Assembly: GCA_050084515.1 (NCBI GenBank)
Contig: CM114272.1
Coordinates: 26,040,001-26,104,000 of the forward strand
DNA from: Blasia pusilla
Taxonomy: Eukaryota; Marchantiophyta; Marchantiopsida; Blasiales
Direction of reading: 5' to 3'
Length of the DNA: 64,000 nt
The notes below the pieces were generated by a model, which was not told the origin of the DNA, made no database searches, and saw only the letters and a program-made list of their open reading frames with translations. The position numbers and the translations under genes were made by a program. Position 1 is the stretch's first letter. Each line of letters begins with the position of its first letter. Positions 32,311 through 43,869 of the stretch are shown here, piece by piece.

Positions 32311-32938
32311 GTCAGGCATTGGCACGCCCTTGCTGCAGGATCGGCTTTCGTAACGCGTGGACGGATACACGGGGACGGACGCTAACGGAGAAGGATAAAC
32401 GGGGATGGACGGATAAACGCGGACGGACGCAAACACATTTGTACTGACGGACGCACGAGGCCTTCGTTGTACTTGCGAAGGAAGTCCGGCCGTCGAGATT
32501 AGGGTGCGAGATTAGGGGGGAATGCCCTAATCCCATTTTTTGGCCGTATGTTCGTTTGTTGACGAGACCTTCGTTTCTTTCGAGACCTTCATTCGGTTCG
32601 CCCTGTTTGTTTGTTTGTTTGTTGTTGATGGTTTGATTTGCTCTAATTGTGGACATTCGGGAGTGTAGGAGGATCAAGCACTCGCTAGATTTTGGACGGT
32701 CTAGAGCTTTTGAGACCTTCGTTCATCTGAAGCTTTAGAGACCCTGTTCGACGGTAAGCTTTCGTTCGTTTGTTGTTCGTTTGATTTGTTGTAATTGTGG
32801 TCATCGCCGAGTGTAGGAGAATTGAGCGTTTAGGAGTTTTGTGGGATTGTGGTTTGCAGAGGATCGACATTGGAGACGGGTTTAGGGTCGACAGTTTCGT
32901 AGTTTTGGTAGCTTCGGTTTTGTGGGATCTTGGTTCGC
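32310..32938. repeat. Diverged short direct repeats
   Basis: Repeated GGACGGA(C/T)GC/A words (32350-32450). Two diverged copies of a block run GTTTGTTGTT..TTTGAT(T)TG..TAATTGTGG(A/T)CAT..GAGTGTAGGAG (32608-32670 and 32770-32820), with GAGACCTTCGTT words between. The stretch ends where Ty3-MP copy B begins (32939). Confidence 0.6.
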
Positions 32939-33232
32939 ATCGCTACACAACATACATCGTTGTCACCGAACACACACACAAACACGCACGATCCCATGAT
33001 AACTCATGGCATCCAAACAACGAGACAAGAAGTACAAAAATATCTCCAATGACCCCCCTAGTTGGTGGTTAGGTTCCTCTAACTCCAGATAGCCATCTCT
33101 CCCTACCTACCATGACATACATCTCTCGAACGCTAAGAGCAAGAAGGCCGGATGCTCATGTGGCCCCATCGTTAGTCGGCTTCTTGTCATCCATGTCACA
33201 GACACAAGTCGGAATGTAGAGCTACCTACTCT

Positions 33233-33480
33233 ATGTACATTTGGGACACATCCATCGTCCCCTGAGGAACGCTAGTGAGAGGTGGCGTCAAACATGCCAT
33301 ATGCCATGCTCTCGAACACCCATCACAGACTAGCATAGTGGCTGCACCACGGGCGAGACCACACAACATACACCGCAAGCCTGCAGGAACTATTGCTAAG
33401 CTTGGATCAACTGTACCGTCAATGTTTGGAAGATGATATGTCGCACAACTCGCAGATGGTCCTTCCAAGCCATACCATCA
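33233..33480 (-). pseudogene. PHD finger at the C-terminus of the Ty3-MP integrase
   Basis: The frame open to 33226 reads RCMLCGLARGAATMLVCDGCSRAWHMACLTPPLTSVPQG: C-x2-C, C-x2-C, H-x2-C of a C4HC3 PHD finger, with the aromatic W before H. The last pair appears one base out of frame as WMCPKCT followed by a stop (about 33255-33233). Copy C keeps this end in frame (MCPTCT stop, about 46560) behind a TGA where the W should be. PHD fingers read the histone H3 tail, so this may replace the chromodomain used by chromoviruses for targeting. Confidence 0.82.
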
Positions 33481-33516
33481 CGTCCCTCCAATAAGAGAAC
33501 ACTGGATGGCAAAACC

Positions 33517-34480
33517 TCACGCACTCAAGATGGTGCGCCCTGCAATCACATCCAACATCGTGGGTGCCGTCTGTTGCAAGTAGACATAGTCTCCCTGATG
33601 AAACCTCCGGATAGTAGGTCGATAACCACCTCCCCGAATAGTTGCATACCTCAACGTATCCCGATGTTGCACAATCGCCAAGTTCTCAAAGGCCATGGGC
33701 ATCACTCTCCGAAATAACTCAACCCTCTCAGAACATGCTCGCATCCAAACATCAGGGTCATCAAGGTTCAAAACCTCACCAGTATCTCGACGAATGGCCG
33801 CACGTAAATCTGGCTCACGGCCATAAAGCAATAAGTACGGTGAGAAAGACGCTAAGGATGCCTGCCTGTTGAATTTGTATCCCATCGCCAACCACGGTAA
33901 CTGAAGGTCCCAATCTCCTAGGTGACCTCTCTGCAAGCCATACTTGCGTAGTCCTCTCTTCACCGTATGCACAACTCGCTCCGCTAGTCCATCCGCCTCA
34001 GGATGATCTCGCGAAGTAGTGCGGTGGTCGATCAGTGCCTGATCACACAAGGCCTGAAACTCCCCGCGGAACTCTGTACCCTGGTCTATCAACACGTCAG
34101 CTGGTGCGCCGTAATGACTCAGCACTCGATCTAGGAAGGCATACACTACTCCCTCACTTGCTTTGTTAGGAAATGCAACCAACTCTATCCACTCCGAGAA
34201 GTGCTCAACCATCACCAGCACATAACGACTATAGCGCTCCGTCAAAGGCAAATGTCCTGAAAAATCCAAATTGCATCTATAACCTAAACCCATGATTGGA
34301 AGTGGATGCAACTGTGGAGTCGGAGCATTGAACGATGCTCAGACTCGATCACACACCATGCATCTGGAAAAAAAATTTTGAACGTCAGTCTGCATGCCTC
34401 GCCACCAATACTGAATCTGGAGCAAGCTGTACGTCTGCTTCACTCCAAAATGACCCAACTCCTCGTGGGCATGACGCACC
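33517..34480 (-). pseudogene. Ty3-MP copy B integrase
   Basis: Open frame 34311-33517: integrase core with D (CNLDFSGHLPLTERYSRY), D (VLIDQGTEFRGEFQ), E (HPEADGLAERVVHTVKRGL), then the GPY/F-like region (HQGDYVYLQQTAPTML, GRTILSA). The zinc-finger part lies upstream in a broken frame (about 34.3-34.5 kb). The core is well preserved; the family motif usually starts YHPQ where this has RDHPE. Confidence 0.88.
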
Positions 34481-34491
34481 AGACGTGCTCT

Positions 34492-36261
34492 CTACGAAGA
34501 ATGAGGCACTACACACACTCTACCATCCTCCCACACTCGCAACACATGTGTGCCCTCCCACCAGAATCGTCTGGCTCGTTGTAGGATCCGATCCCATTCT
34601 CTAGCACCCACTGTGCTTGCGACGCTGCCAATACGCAGGTACTCCAAGACCACTCCATCGTCGTGAATGTCTCGATCACCTGTGGTCTCCTCACCGGCCT
34701 CTGGATCTAAGGACTCTCCATCAGACCTCGCCATCGAAGTCTCAGTAATGTGGCTCCCCACAGCCAACAAGCCCAAATAGGCTGACGCATGCCATCCTAG
34801 CACCAACTCCTCATCACTCTCACCATGCCAACGACCTCCAATCGCATTTCGCTTACTCGGGCATGGGTTACGGCTCAAACCATTTGCATCCTGGTTGCGC
34901 ATCCCAAGTCTATACACCATCTGGAAGTCATATTCCTGCAACAAAAGAGCCCCCGCAAGCTTCCTTGTAAGCTTGTCAGACTCCATCAACCACTTAAGTG
35001 GCTGATGATCAGTAATGATGGTAAAGGGATTTCCGAATAGATAATATCTAAAATGTGCGACAGCCCACACTGCAGCCAAGCACTCACCCTCATACGAGCT
35101 GTACTTTGAGCGACTAGCATAAGCCACCACAAACTCTCTACCATCATCGTCATGCTCGGTGAGCACGGCTCCAAGCCCCAACATGCTCCAATCGGTGTGC
35201 AACTGGAAAGGATGCCCTGTGATTGCTCTCCTCAATATGGGCGCAGACGTCAATCTGTCCTTGAGCATTTGAAATGCCTCTCTCTTGCTCATCCCCCCAG
35301 TGCCACTCCTGATCCACCTTGGTCATCAAGGTTAGCGGCTTCGCAATCGAATTGAAACCCTTGATGTACCGTCGATAGAAGTTCGCCAATCCCATGAATG
35401 CACGAACTCGACTCACATCTATAAGGTGTGGAATGCATGAAATAGCCTCTACCTTTGTTTGTTGCATACCAAGGCCCCCTGGGTATATTATATGACCCAA
35501 GTAATTAATCTGGTCAAAGAAGAACTTGCACTTGCCTGGATGTAGCTTGAGCCCATGTAACTACAATTGTCAAAATACCTCCTCTAAATGTCGCTCGTGC
35601 TCCTCAACCCTCGCGCTAAAGACTACGATGTCATCAATATAACACCTAGCAAAATCCATACGTGCTAAGATCCTATCCATGAACCTCTGAAACTCAACCG
35701 GGGTGTTCTTTAACCCGAATGATAAGAATTGCCACTCGTACAAACAATCCTTCCCGTAAGGATCGATGCCCCAAACTGCCATCTTCTGCCTGTCCTCCAA
35801 TCTGATCCGGCTCCCAAATTCAATGAACTAAAGACCTTTGCATGCCCAATCGCATCAAAGATCTCCTCAAGGATGGGCATGGCATACCTATCGGACTTTG
35901 TCTGCCGATTGATAGGTCGATAATCTCCACTCATTCGCCTTTCGGTCCTGTTGCCATCCTTCTTGGCAGGCATGATAGTGGCAGATGCATACTCTCCATG
36001 CGACATCTCCACTAGTCCTGCTCCAACCAAGTCTTGGCTCATACTTTGAATCAGAGCCCTCTCCATGTCACTGTACGTGTAGGGTCGTTGAAAGATCGGC
36101 GTGTCACTCGAAAACTCAATGCGGATCCCTGGATCCTTCAACATATCCAAATCATGCATACTAAATGCAAAACAGCTCCTATAACTCCTAAGGAATTGGT
36201 GTATCCGGCGCCGCTCTCCTATTGTCAACTTAGGGCCCATATCTGGCTCCCAAGTCTCCAT
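34492..36261 (-). pseudogene. Ty3-MP copy B reverse transcriptase and RNase H
   Basis: RT starts in frame 36261-35710 (GPKLTIGERRRIHQFLRSY, PYTYSDMERALIQ, PAKKDGNRTERRM, YRPINRQTKSDRY). It continues in other frames with RFMDRILARMDFARCYIDDIVVFS (35800-35570) and [13 protein letters not shown] (35500-35150). RNase H is open from 35292: [46 protein letters not shown], then the linker to integrase. At least three frame changes and a small deletion around 35820 break it. Confidence 0.88.
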
Positions 36262-36609
36262 CGTGACTATGGTAGGACTCTCCGGTGCGGGTGTTGGTGG
36301 TTGCTATGGTGCAACCCCGTCTCGGACAATAGAACTCTCATCTCCACGTGCAGTACCCGGAACCACACTCAATGATGTGGCTATCATATCTTGGCGTACT
36401 TGCAAAACATCCCAAGAAGTCCAAGGGTGTCTCTCCCGATCACTTGTGGTGTGTCAATCTCCTCAGCTCTCACTCCCAGCCACTGCCTCAATCGCCTCGG
36501 TTGGCATGGGGCTCACCAACGCAACAACTATGATCTGTCGCGTCCTCAAAGGACGCTGCTCGGCTACTCCTAAGCTGAAAATCCATGTCAAGCAGTCCAG
36601 GTCCATTTC

Positions 36610-37560
36610 TTGACCCAAGACGTGACATCATTTTGCCTCTAATCGTGACGATACAACCGTCTCTGATGTGGAAAATCCCATCACTCGCTCTCGCTCATTG
36701 GCGTTGGGCTCCACCAACCTCTGTACTTGATCATCCGAAACCAAGCCAGGTCCAGCCTCCTTGAATGCATAAGAAACGGGAAAACTCACCAATGTGGGAG
36801 AGGCTGCCCGTGGCCTGCCAATCCTCTTGACCACAGTCAAAGCCGGTCGATCGTCTAGCCTCATTGGCTGTGATTGACGGCCCGGATCCAATATAGAATC
36901 CACCAACAAATCGGAGAGGCGCTCCACTCTGGTATATGCCCTCCATAACACCTCGTGTGGTACCAAGTTGGTCCACCAAAGACGCGGGCGATGTGCTTGT
37001 GAACCCACACTCGCCGCATCTAACAACATTGTCGGGCCGATCCATGCGCGCACCTGATGTGCACTTGTCACCACGCGAGACCTTGAACGCCCAAAGTTGG
37101 CACATTCTCCAAAATGTATGCTGGAGAATGAGGCTGATGCTCTTGTAAATGTCGCAAGATATGCATCATCTCCCAAAACAACCTAGACCGAGTATCAACT
37201 AACCCGCTACCTCGTCCAACACTCGATTGGCCCTGACACGGCTAACCAGAAATGACCAAGTCTATGGTCCCTACCCGCTCCAAGTCCTACGCCCCCAACA
37301 ATGAAATCTCCCTCCGTAGGGAATTTTGGTAACCCTGAATGGCGGACGCAAACAACAAGTCGGGAAACGGAGGCATAACAGCGCCACATGGTGAAGTGAA
37401 GCGCGCCTTGCAACATCATCAATCTCCACATGTAGGTACTGCTGCACGCACACTCCAGCGTGCAAAATAACAGCTAACCTAGTGTTGATCCCTCCAAAGA
37501 GATCCAACACCCGAATACCCTTCTATGGGATGCACCACACAATTGGGGTGGTGTCCAAAG
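36610..37560 (-). pseudogene. C5-cytosine DNA methyltransferase domain of Ty3-MP copy B
   Basis: Motifs in canonical order on the minus strand: I (IRVLDLFGGINTRL, 37515-37470), the VEIDDVARR acidic turn, IV (TIDLVISG-x-PCQGQS, about 37265-37215; the W before P is a TAG here but W in copy C), VI (AYILENVPTLG, about 37125-37090), VIII (SVGSQAHRPRLWWTN, about 36985), a target-recognition stretch, and IX/X (SPTLVSFPVSYA, NERERVMGFS-x-x-ET, about 36780-36665). The MGF ending resembles the DRM/DNMT3 group more than MET1/CMT. Motif order is not permuted as it is in DRM enzymes. Broken by frame changes. Confidence 0.85.
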
Positions 37561-37972
37561 GGATCATAGCAGCACTCCTGCCTACTTGGGGTTCCTCTGA
37601 CCCGTCACACTCTGGTGCAAGCGTCTCGCTCCACGCGGTCTGCACATGCTTAGTGGCTAAGCGTCGAAGCTCCTCACTCGAGCCCCAAAGCGGCACCTCT
37701 CCTCCATGGACTGATGCGGCTACCATGACACTCCTCTTCATAAAAATGTTAGGAATGGGACTATCCTCTGCATGGACATGTCCCTCAATCAAATCACTTG
37801 GCCAAGCGATGGCACTGCTAAATACTGCTAAGGTCACCACCTCTCCTAGAAGTCGCTCGATCACTACACTTGTGAATCAAACGGGTAATGAGCTAAGGTT
37901 CCCATCACCTGACTCCCATTCTGATCTGTAGGACCGTGACTCTTCCCAGTAATCCAGGGAACATCCCATCGG

Positions 37973-38873
37973 CTATAACACTACTCCACCAACCAAGACG
38001 TTGTAGGACTCTACATCAGTCACTATCGCCTTGGCTCGCACCACGGACTCATCTATAGGATGTCTCGGGCTAATCCTCACCACAACCTCCTGTTGGGTGA
38101 TATATTGTGTGGTACTCGCTCCACCCAAGGATGTTTGTATCCGAAATGGACAACACTCCATATCGGCTGTCGTCAAGCCCAATCCTCATAATGACGCTTT
38201 CCCCAACATCAGGGGTTGCACTCCTGAATCCAACAAGACGCGCTGCGGACTAAAAGCTCTACCTCTGAGACTCACCAACTGGAAGATCTCTCCTCAATTA
38301 TCCAGCAACACAACACCAAGAGAAGCCATGGCACGCTCTATCTCGGGCATCTCCGCCATCCTAATAGCCGCAGCCTGCCATGAATCTGACGTGGACGGCC
38401 CGAGCATCCGCTCCAAGGGCAGGTCCATCACCTCCTCTTCAATCACCTCTGAACGTGATGCAGGAACTCCAACTCCGCGCTCACATAGTGAAGCGGCCAG
38501 CCGAAAAGCCTCGGCGGGCGTACCCCCAACGTCATAACATCAGAAGCACAAAATAAAGGAGTGCGGTACACAACGGTGGCCAACCCCAATAACATGCTTG
38601 ACACATGCCCCTCCTGAGCATTAAAAATAGGAGTCGTCACACCCGCTTCTCTCCTCGCCCTCTGTGCTTGCACACCAACAACATCACCAACTCTCCAGGA
38701 ACTTTGATGAGGACCCATCAATGGGGTCTTCATCCCTTCGGACAACGTGAAAGACTGACAAAGCCTAGTATGTTTTCTGGCTTCCCCCTGCTGTAGATCC
38801 AACTCTACGGCTGTTCCACATGTCACAACTTCAGCGGCCTCCATCTGGGCCACCCCGCACATCCAACCAAGAT
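37973..38873 (-). pseudogene. Ty3-MP copy B protease and upstream linker
   Basis: Frames 38182-37973 and 38961-38443. The upstream linker (MKTPLMGPHQSSWR, HVSSMLLGLATVVY) and retropepsin (LLDSGVQPLMLGKASL) match copies A and C. The sequence stops matching gypsy at 38873, where it would continue into the gag linker as copy A does at 16138. Confidence 0.75.
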
Positions 38874-38985
38874 CCAGTCGGACTCCGACGGGTTGCCATT
38901 TTTCACGTCCGGACTTCCGTAACATCCGGCACGTCGCCGTCGAAAGGACGACAGGACCCAACGGTCAGCCCAACGGCTAGAAAAG

Positions 38986-38993
38986 TATAAATA
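38986..38993 (+). promoter_or_regulatory. TATA box of the ParB-methyltransferase gene
   Basis: TATAAATA inside AAAAGTATAAATAGGGC, about 285 bases upstream of the first ATG (39271). The stretch between is GC-rich and start-poor, consistent with a 5' UTR. Confidence 0.65.
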
Positions 38994-40464
38994 GGGCAGA
39001 AATCGCTCATTTCCGGTTTCTCATTTCGCGATCTTCATTCCTCACTCTCCCGCGCAGCAGCTGATCAGATACACGACGACACATCGCGAGTCGATAGGAG
39101 GGAACAAGAGCGAGACGGTTCGACCGAACGACAGCGAGACGGTTCGACTGAGCGATCGCGGGACGATTCAAGCTACCCATCAAGGCGATTCGAGCTCCCC
39201 ATCTCAACATCAGCAAGGCGACTGATCAAGGGATTCGTCGTGGACATAGGTGGAGGAATTTCCGGAAAAAATGACGAGGAAAAAAACACAAGCCAACAAA
39301 TCTGGGAGCTTCACTCCGAAGTCCATTAGGACTCCTGCGTCAGCTTCTCCTGGACCTCGTTCGGCGAATGAAATTAGGCAGCAGGAAATCGAGGAGCGGG
39401 AAAGGGAAGTGGAGATGCACAACCAAGTGCTTCTTGCAAGACGTGTTCAAGAGGCGCTAGATAAACAGAACGCAGAGGCTGAGACGTCGCAGGCCTTGAA
39501 GAAAAGGATCGCCGACGAAAAGAGAGAAAAGAAGCGTCTGGACGCGTCGGTGAGGAGGGAAGAATTGGCTAAAGCGAGGAGGGAAAAAGCGATAGCTATT
39601 GACGATAGCCCTGCCCGTCCAACCGCAAGTGTTGAGATGCGGGAAATGTCCCCCACGAAGTCCGGGGACACAATCAACATAGTGGAAACGCCAGAAGTTG
39701 AAATCGATGACGACGAGATCATGAGGACCGCCAGCGTGGAGATGGTGGACATGGCCGAAGAAGCCGGAGAGCGGTCATTCTCGACTCCAAGCCGGGCAGA
39801 GGACATCGACCTCTATCGGATCGACGAGTTCCCAGTCGATTTGCGGCCTTCATCTCGGACAAGTTAAATTTGGTCAAGAAACCGACCCCATTTTCGAGCG
39901 GGTAAGAGAGGATCTTGGTTTTTTGAATTATGTGAATTGCAATTCATTGGGAATTCAGTGTAGCTTATTCATCTTGTCCCGGTTCTGACAGGTGGTAAAG
40001 CACATGGCACTCATGGAGGGCCACAACGCCCCGAGGATTCCACTCTGCCGATTGCGGACAATGGAATACGTCCGCGAAATTCAGTCCAACGAGGACATCG
40101 CGAAGCTTAAACAATCGGCGGCGACAGCATCCTACGTCGACAGCTTTCCTCCCTTCTATGTTCAGCCTTACGACGAGAATGGAACCCAAGCTCTGGTTAC
40201 GGAGGAGGACTTGGAAAATATCGACACATTCTAGAGGATGCGAGACCAGGATTTCAAAAGGCAAGTTGAGGGCACGGAATTCAGCTGGATGAGGAATCTG
40301 CATTTCTTCATCTGGGATGGAAATCACAGGTTCATGGCGTGGACCAAGTTTGCGGAGGAGCGGCCCAACTCATTGGAGGCACATTTCTGCGTGAAGGCAA
40401 TAGTCCTTCACCCATTCCCTCATCACATGGCGACAGTGGAGATGGCAATGCATGCCATGAACAC

Positions 40465-41310
40465 GTGAGTATCTTTAACACTTACGCAACTCGTCGGACT
40501 CCGACGACTTGCTCGATTGATGAATGGGTTAGGTTTTTTTTTGCCGAAAGCAACTCGTCAGACTCCGACGGGTTGCTCGACTGCACGCTATTTCGGATTT
40601 TTTTTTAAGAATGCAACTCGTCGGACTCCGACGAGTTGCTCGATTGATGAATGGGTTAAGTTTGTTTTTGCCGAAAGCAACTCCTCGGACTCCGACGGGT
40701 TGCTCGACTGCACTCTATTTCGGATGTTTTTTTAAGAATGCAACTCGACGGACTCCGACGAGTTGTTTGATTGACCACAAATTTAATTAGTTTTTGGCCC
40801 AAAGCAAACCGTCGGAGTCCGACGGGTTGCTCGACTCGCCGCCTTGTCAGGATGTTTTTTGAAGAATGCAACTCGTTGGACTCTGACGAGTTGTTCGACG
40901 GACTGTAGGTTTAGAATGTTTTTTCCCCAAAGCAACCCGTTGGAGACCGACGGGTTGCTTGCCTCGAAACTATTTTTGGCTGAAATCAACCCGTCGGAGT
41001 CCGACAGGTTGCATTCGGAAGTTGGTTCCCCAAATTTTGCGTCAAATTGCAAGTTTACATTCAATTACGCAACCTGTCGGACTCCGACGGGTTGCTATGT
41101 TCACGATAGTATGTTGATCTGCACAACCCGTCGGAGTCCGACGGGTTGAAACCAGGCATTAGAAAATCTGAATGCAATCCGTCGGACTCCGACGGGTTGC
41201 ATCATTTAACTCGTTGCTAGAATCCGACCTTGAGCTGTGACGACCCGTCGGAGTCCGACGGGTTGCAGGAACCCATGTAATTTCCTGACGGGTTGAGTTT
41301 GGATGTGCAG
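40465..41310 (+). repeat. Intron 2 packed with hairpin palindromes
   Basis: About 13 copies of GCAACCCGTCGG-ACT/AGT-CCGACGGGTTGC (13-base arms, 3-base loop), starting at 40486, 40550, 40613, 40677, 40740, 40804, 40868, 40932, 40987, 41069, 41124, 41174 and 41241. The first eight are spaced by 63-64 bases. Spacers alternate between GATTGATGAATGGGTTA-type and CTGCACGCTATTTCGG-type, so an original unit of about 127 bp was amplified. The copies at 40613 and 40740 carry CTC/GAG in place of CCC/GGG in both arms, keeping the pairing. Confidence 0.93.
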
Positions 41311-43340
41311 GATTGTATCGGAGGGGAATGTCACCCACCACTGGATCTAGGACTGCGATCGGGTGAGGAAGGTGCTTACGACGCACCCGGGAGAGTACAG
41401 GGGGTTTTTGGGAGATGCCCTTGTCAATCAGATGCTTGCAAAGGGTGGTCAGATTAAAAAGAAAACTTGGGCAAATAAGTTTATTTCCCAAGATGCAGCC
41501 ATAACCATCCTTTGCTGGTCGAAGATTCAGGCCGCGAAGAAAAGCGCTACACTAGAGCTGGAGCGGAGGGAGAAGGTATCTGCGTCTGAGCGCTCGAAAT
41601 TCATCCAAGCTGCAGTATTTGCAGCAACGAAATACACGGCGAGCAAGATGCAGCGATACATCAGCATTCTCAACCCCGAACTTGGTCCGGAGTTCTACAA
41701 GGAGGTGAAGGCGATTATCAAGCGCCACCGGAAAAAGGAAGGAACTCCCCATGGTCGGATTGGGGAGAAAGTGTCCCTGGATCGCGTGCATCGGTTTGCG
41801 TTGTCCGGCATAAGCGAGTTTAGGAGGATCCGACTGATGAAAATCAGTCTCGAGGGCACAGAGGCCCAGAAGAGGGCGGCACACCATCCTCCGGGTGTGT
41901 CCGATCCAATGATCTCCCAATGGCTACGCGAATGGTCGTTCTGGGACGCGTTGCGAGTTATCGGGAAGTCCGTGGTGGAGGGTCTGCAAGCGGAGCTCAG
42001 AAGATTAGAGCCCATCCCGGATGAAGCAAACCTTGAAAGTTCTGGAGATTTCAAGGTTTGGCTCGACGACATCCGGGACAAGCCAACCAAAAACCCAGGA
42101 TTCAAGACCATGTTCAAGGTTTGCGTCCTCCCTCAGGCAAACCTTGACGAAGAAGTAGAAGGGAACAAACAGGATCAAGCAAAGAAGAAGCGAGATCTAT
42201 AGGAGCAGGCGGCGGATTCTGTTCGGCTAAAAGCTACCCAACGGATGGTCTTCAGGTACCTCGTCCAGTGTAAGAATGCAGGTACGTGGGGAAAATTACC
42301 GGCAGCCTTGACATTGTGGGCTTCGCCGCCGGATGCAAAGACGTTCTCCATGTACGACATGGAGATGGGGCAGCACATGTCCAATTGGGAGGTGGAGAAT
42401 TGCCCCATTTGGCTCGACTTCAACGACCCTTAAGACATCACCGATAAGGATTTACGAGTGCTTCATGATGCAGTGGCCTCAGGACAAGACGACATCCCCA
42501 ATTTCGTCCAGCCTGAAGACTTCTTCGGAGGAGATGTAGAAGAGCAGGCCCACGAGACAGCTGAGTTGGCTTCCAAGGTCCGCACAGCCAAAGACAAATC
42601 CACAGCGGGTCTCAAAGGCAAGGCGAGGGGAGGGAAAAAATTCAGAGGCCGAGTCTTCCCAAAGAGAGGCTGAAGATTCAAGGCCAGAGGCGGAATCGTC
42701 CGGGAGAGCGGGGAGAGAGGGTCGGACCAGGTCCTCGGCGAAAAAAACCCCACTAGAGTGTGAGGTCATAGAGACCCCGACAAGCCGTCCGCACACTAGG
42801 GAGAAGCGGAAGCCAGAGGTGCCCAGGTTGTCCCAAGGAGAATACAGTCCATCATCCTTGGGAAGACACAGACAAACAACGACGCGGACAAGCGTCCTCC
42901 TTCAGTTCACTCCTTTACTGGATGAGCTGAAGAGCTTAAGTTCTCAAGCATCGACACCGGCCATCGAAAAATTGACAACGCTGGGACGGAAGCTCCAACG
43001 AAACGGGCACGCTGCCTGGACGGTGAATGGAGTGGTCAAAGAGGTTGCGGTGGATCTCTTGATCGCCGATCTGCCCTCGTGGTTGCGACTTTGGGGCGAG
43101 AATCCGTCGGACGAGGTACCTGAGTGGAATGTGCCGCTCTCTTATGACCAGATTGCGCTTTTGTTCTCCTTTGCAGACGCCTATCTGAGTGACAGGGGCT
43201 TCTTCTTGGTGTTGACTGGAGGGAGCGAGGAGAAGCTCTTCAACCTCTAGTGCGCCAAGAGGTCGCTAAAGTGGAGGACGGCGCAATCGTGGATCATCAA
43301 AAACGAGTACCCACTCCGATCCGCGACGAGTCAGATTCGG

Positions 43341-43869
43341 GTAAGGCTCAATTCCTGTACTATAATGAGTACAATGAGTGTCAATCTGGGTTCTTTTTGT
43401 CCGTGAGCAACCCGTCGGAAGGCGACGGGTTGCTGGCTTAGAGCAGCCCATGCTCGGCTGAGAGCAACCCGTCGATTTCTGACGGGTTGCATCTTTCCCA
43501 CATACACAAGGAAAACCGCGGTGTACCTGCAACCCGTCGAAACTCGACGGGTTGCAGTTGATTTTGGTTTTTCCCAGTTGCTTTTGGTTTTTGGATGCAA
43601 CCCGTCTGATAGCGACAGGTTTCTCTCAAGAGAGCATGGGCTGCTCTAGGCCAGCAACCCGTCGCCTTTCGACGGGTTGCTCACGGACAAAAACAACGGA
43701 GCCCGACGGGTTGTTTTAGTCCCTGACCAACCCATTGGAAGGCGACGGGTTGGTCCGGGACAAAACAACCCGTCGGACTCCGACAGGTTGATCCAAAGTC
43801 AGTTATTGAAAATGTTCTCAAGCCGACTTCTTTAGTTTATGACATTGTTTCCAACGTGCTGATTTACAG
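43341..43869 (+). repeat. Intron 3 with a second palindrome cluster
   Basis: About eight copies start at 43407, 43463, 43529, 43597, 43653, 43693 (half), 43727 and 43765. Outer arms (GCAACCCGTCG / CGACGGGTTGC) are conserved while the centres differ (GAAGG, ATTTCT, AAACT, CCTTT). Spacing is again 55-70 bases. A larger inverted repeat around the cluster (GAGCAGCCCATGCTC at 43441, GAGCATGGGCTGCTC at 43632) could fold the intron back on itself. Confidence 0.9.

Larger units (their letters stand above)
32939..38873 (-). mobile_element. Ty3-MP copy B: gypsy retrotransposon with DNA methyltransferase and PHD finger
   Basis: Minus-strand order: gag/protease start (38.87 kb), protease (about 38.0-38.5), methyltransferase (36.6-37.5), RT (35.5-36.26), RNase H (34.5-35.3), integrase (33.5-34.5), PHD finger (33.2-33.4), 3' non-coding (32.94-33.2). 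Both ends are lost: on the right it is cut in the protease/gag linker at 38873 by the ParB-methyltransferase unit, on the left the 3' LTR is absent. Comparison with copies A, C and D shows this is one family with a fixed module order. Confidence 0.87.

Noticed and set aside
40486-41268. Regularly spaced palindromes resembling a CRISPR array
   Set aside because: Spacers are themselves repeated (two alternating types), the setting is an intron of a eukaryotic gene, and there are no cas genes.
42819-43250. Separate 143-codon gene
   Set aside because: It starts at a GTG and is simply the middle of exon 3 of the ParB-methyltransferase gene after a frame shift at an A-run near 42640.
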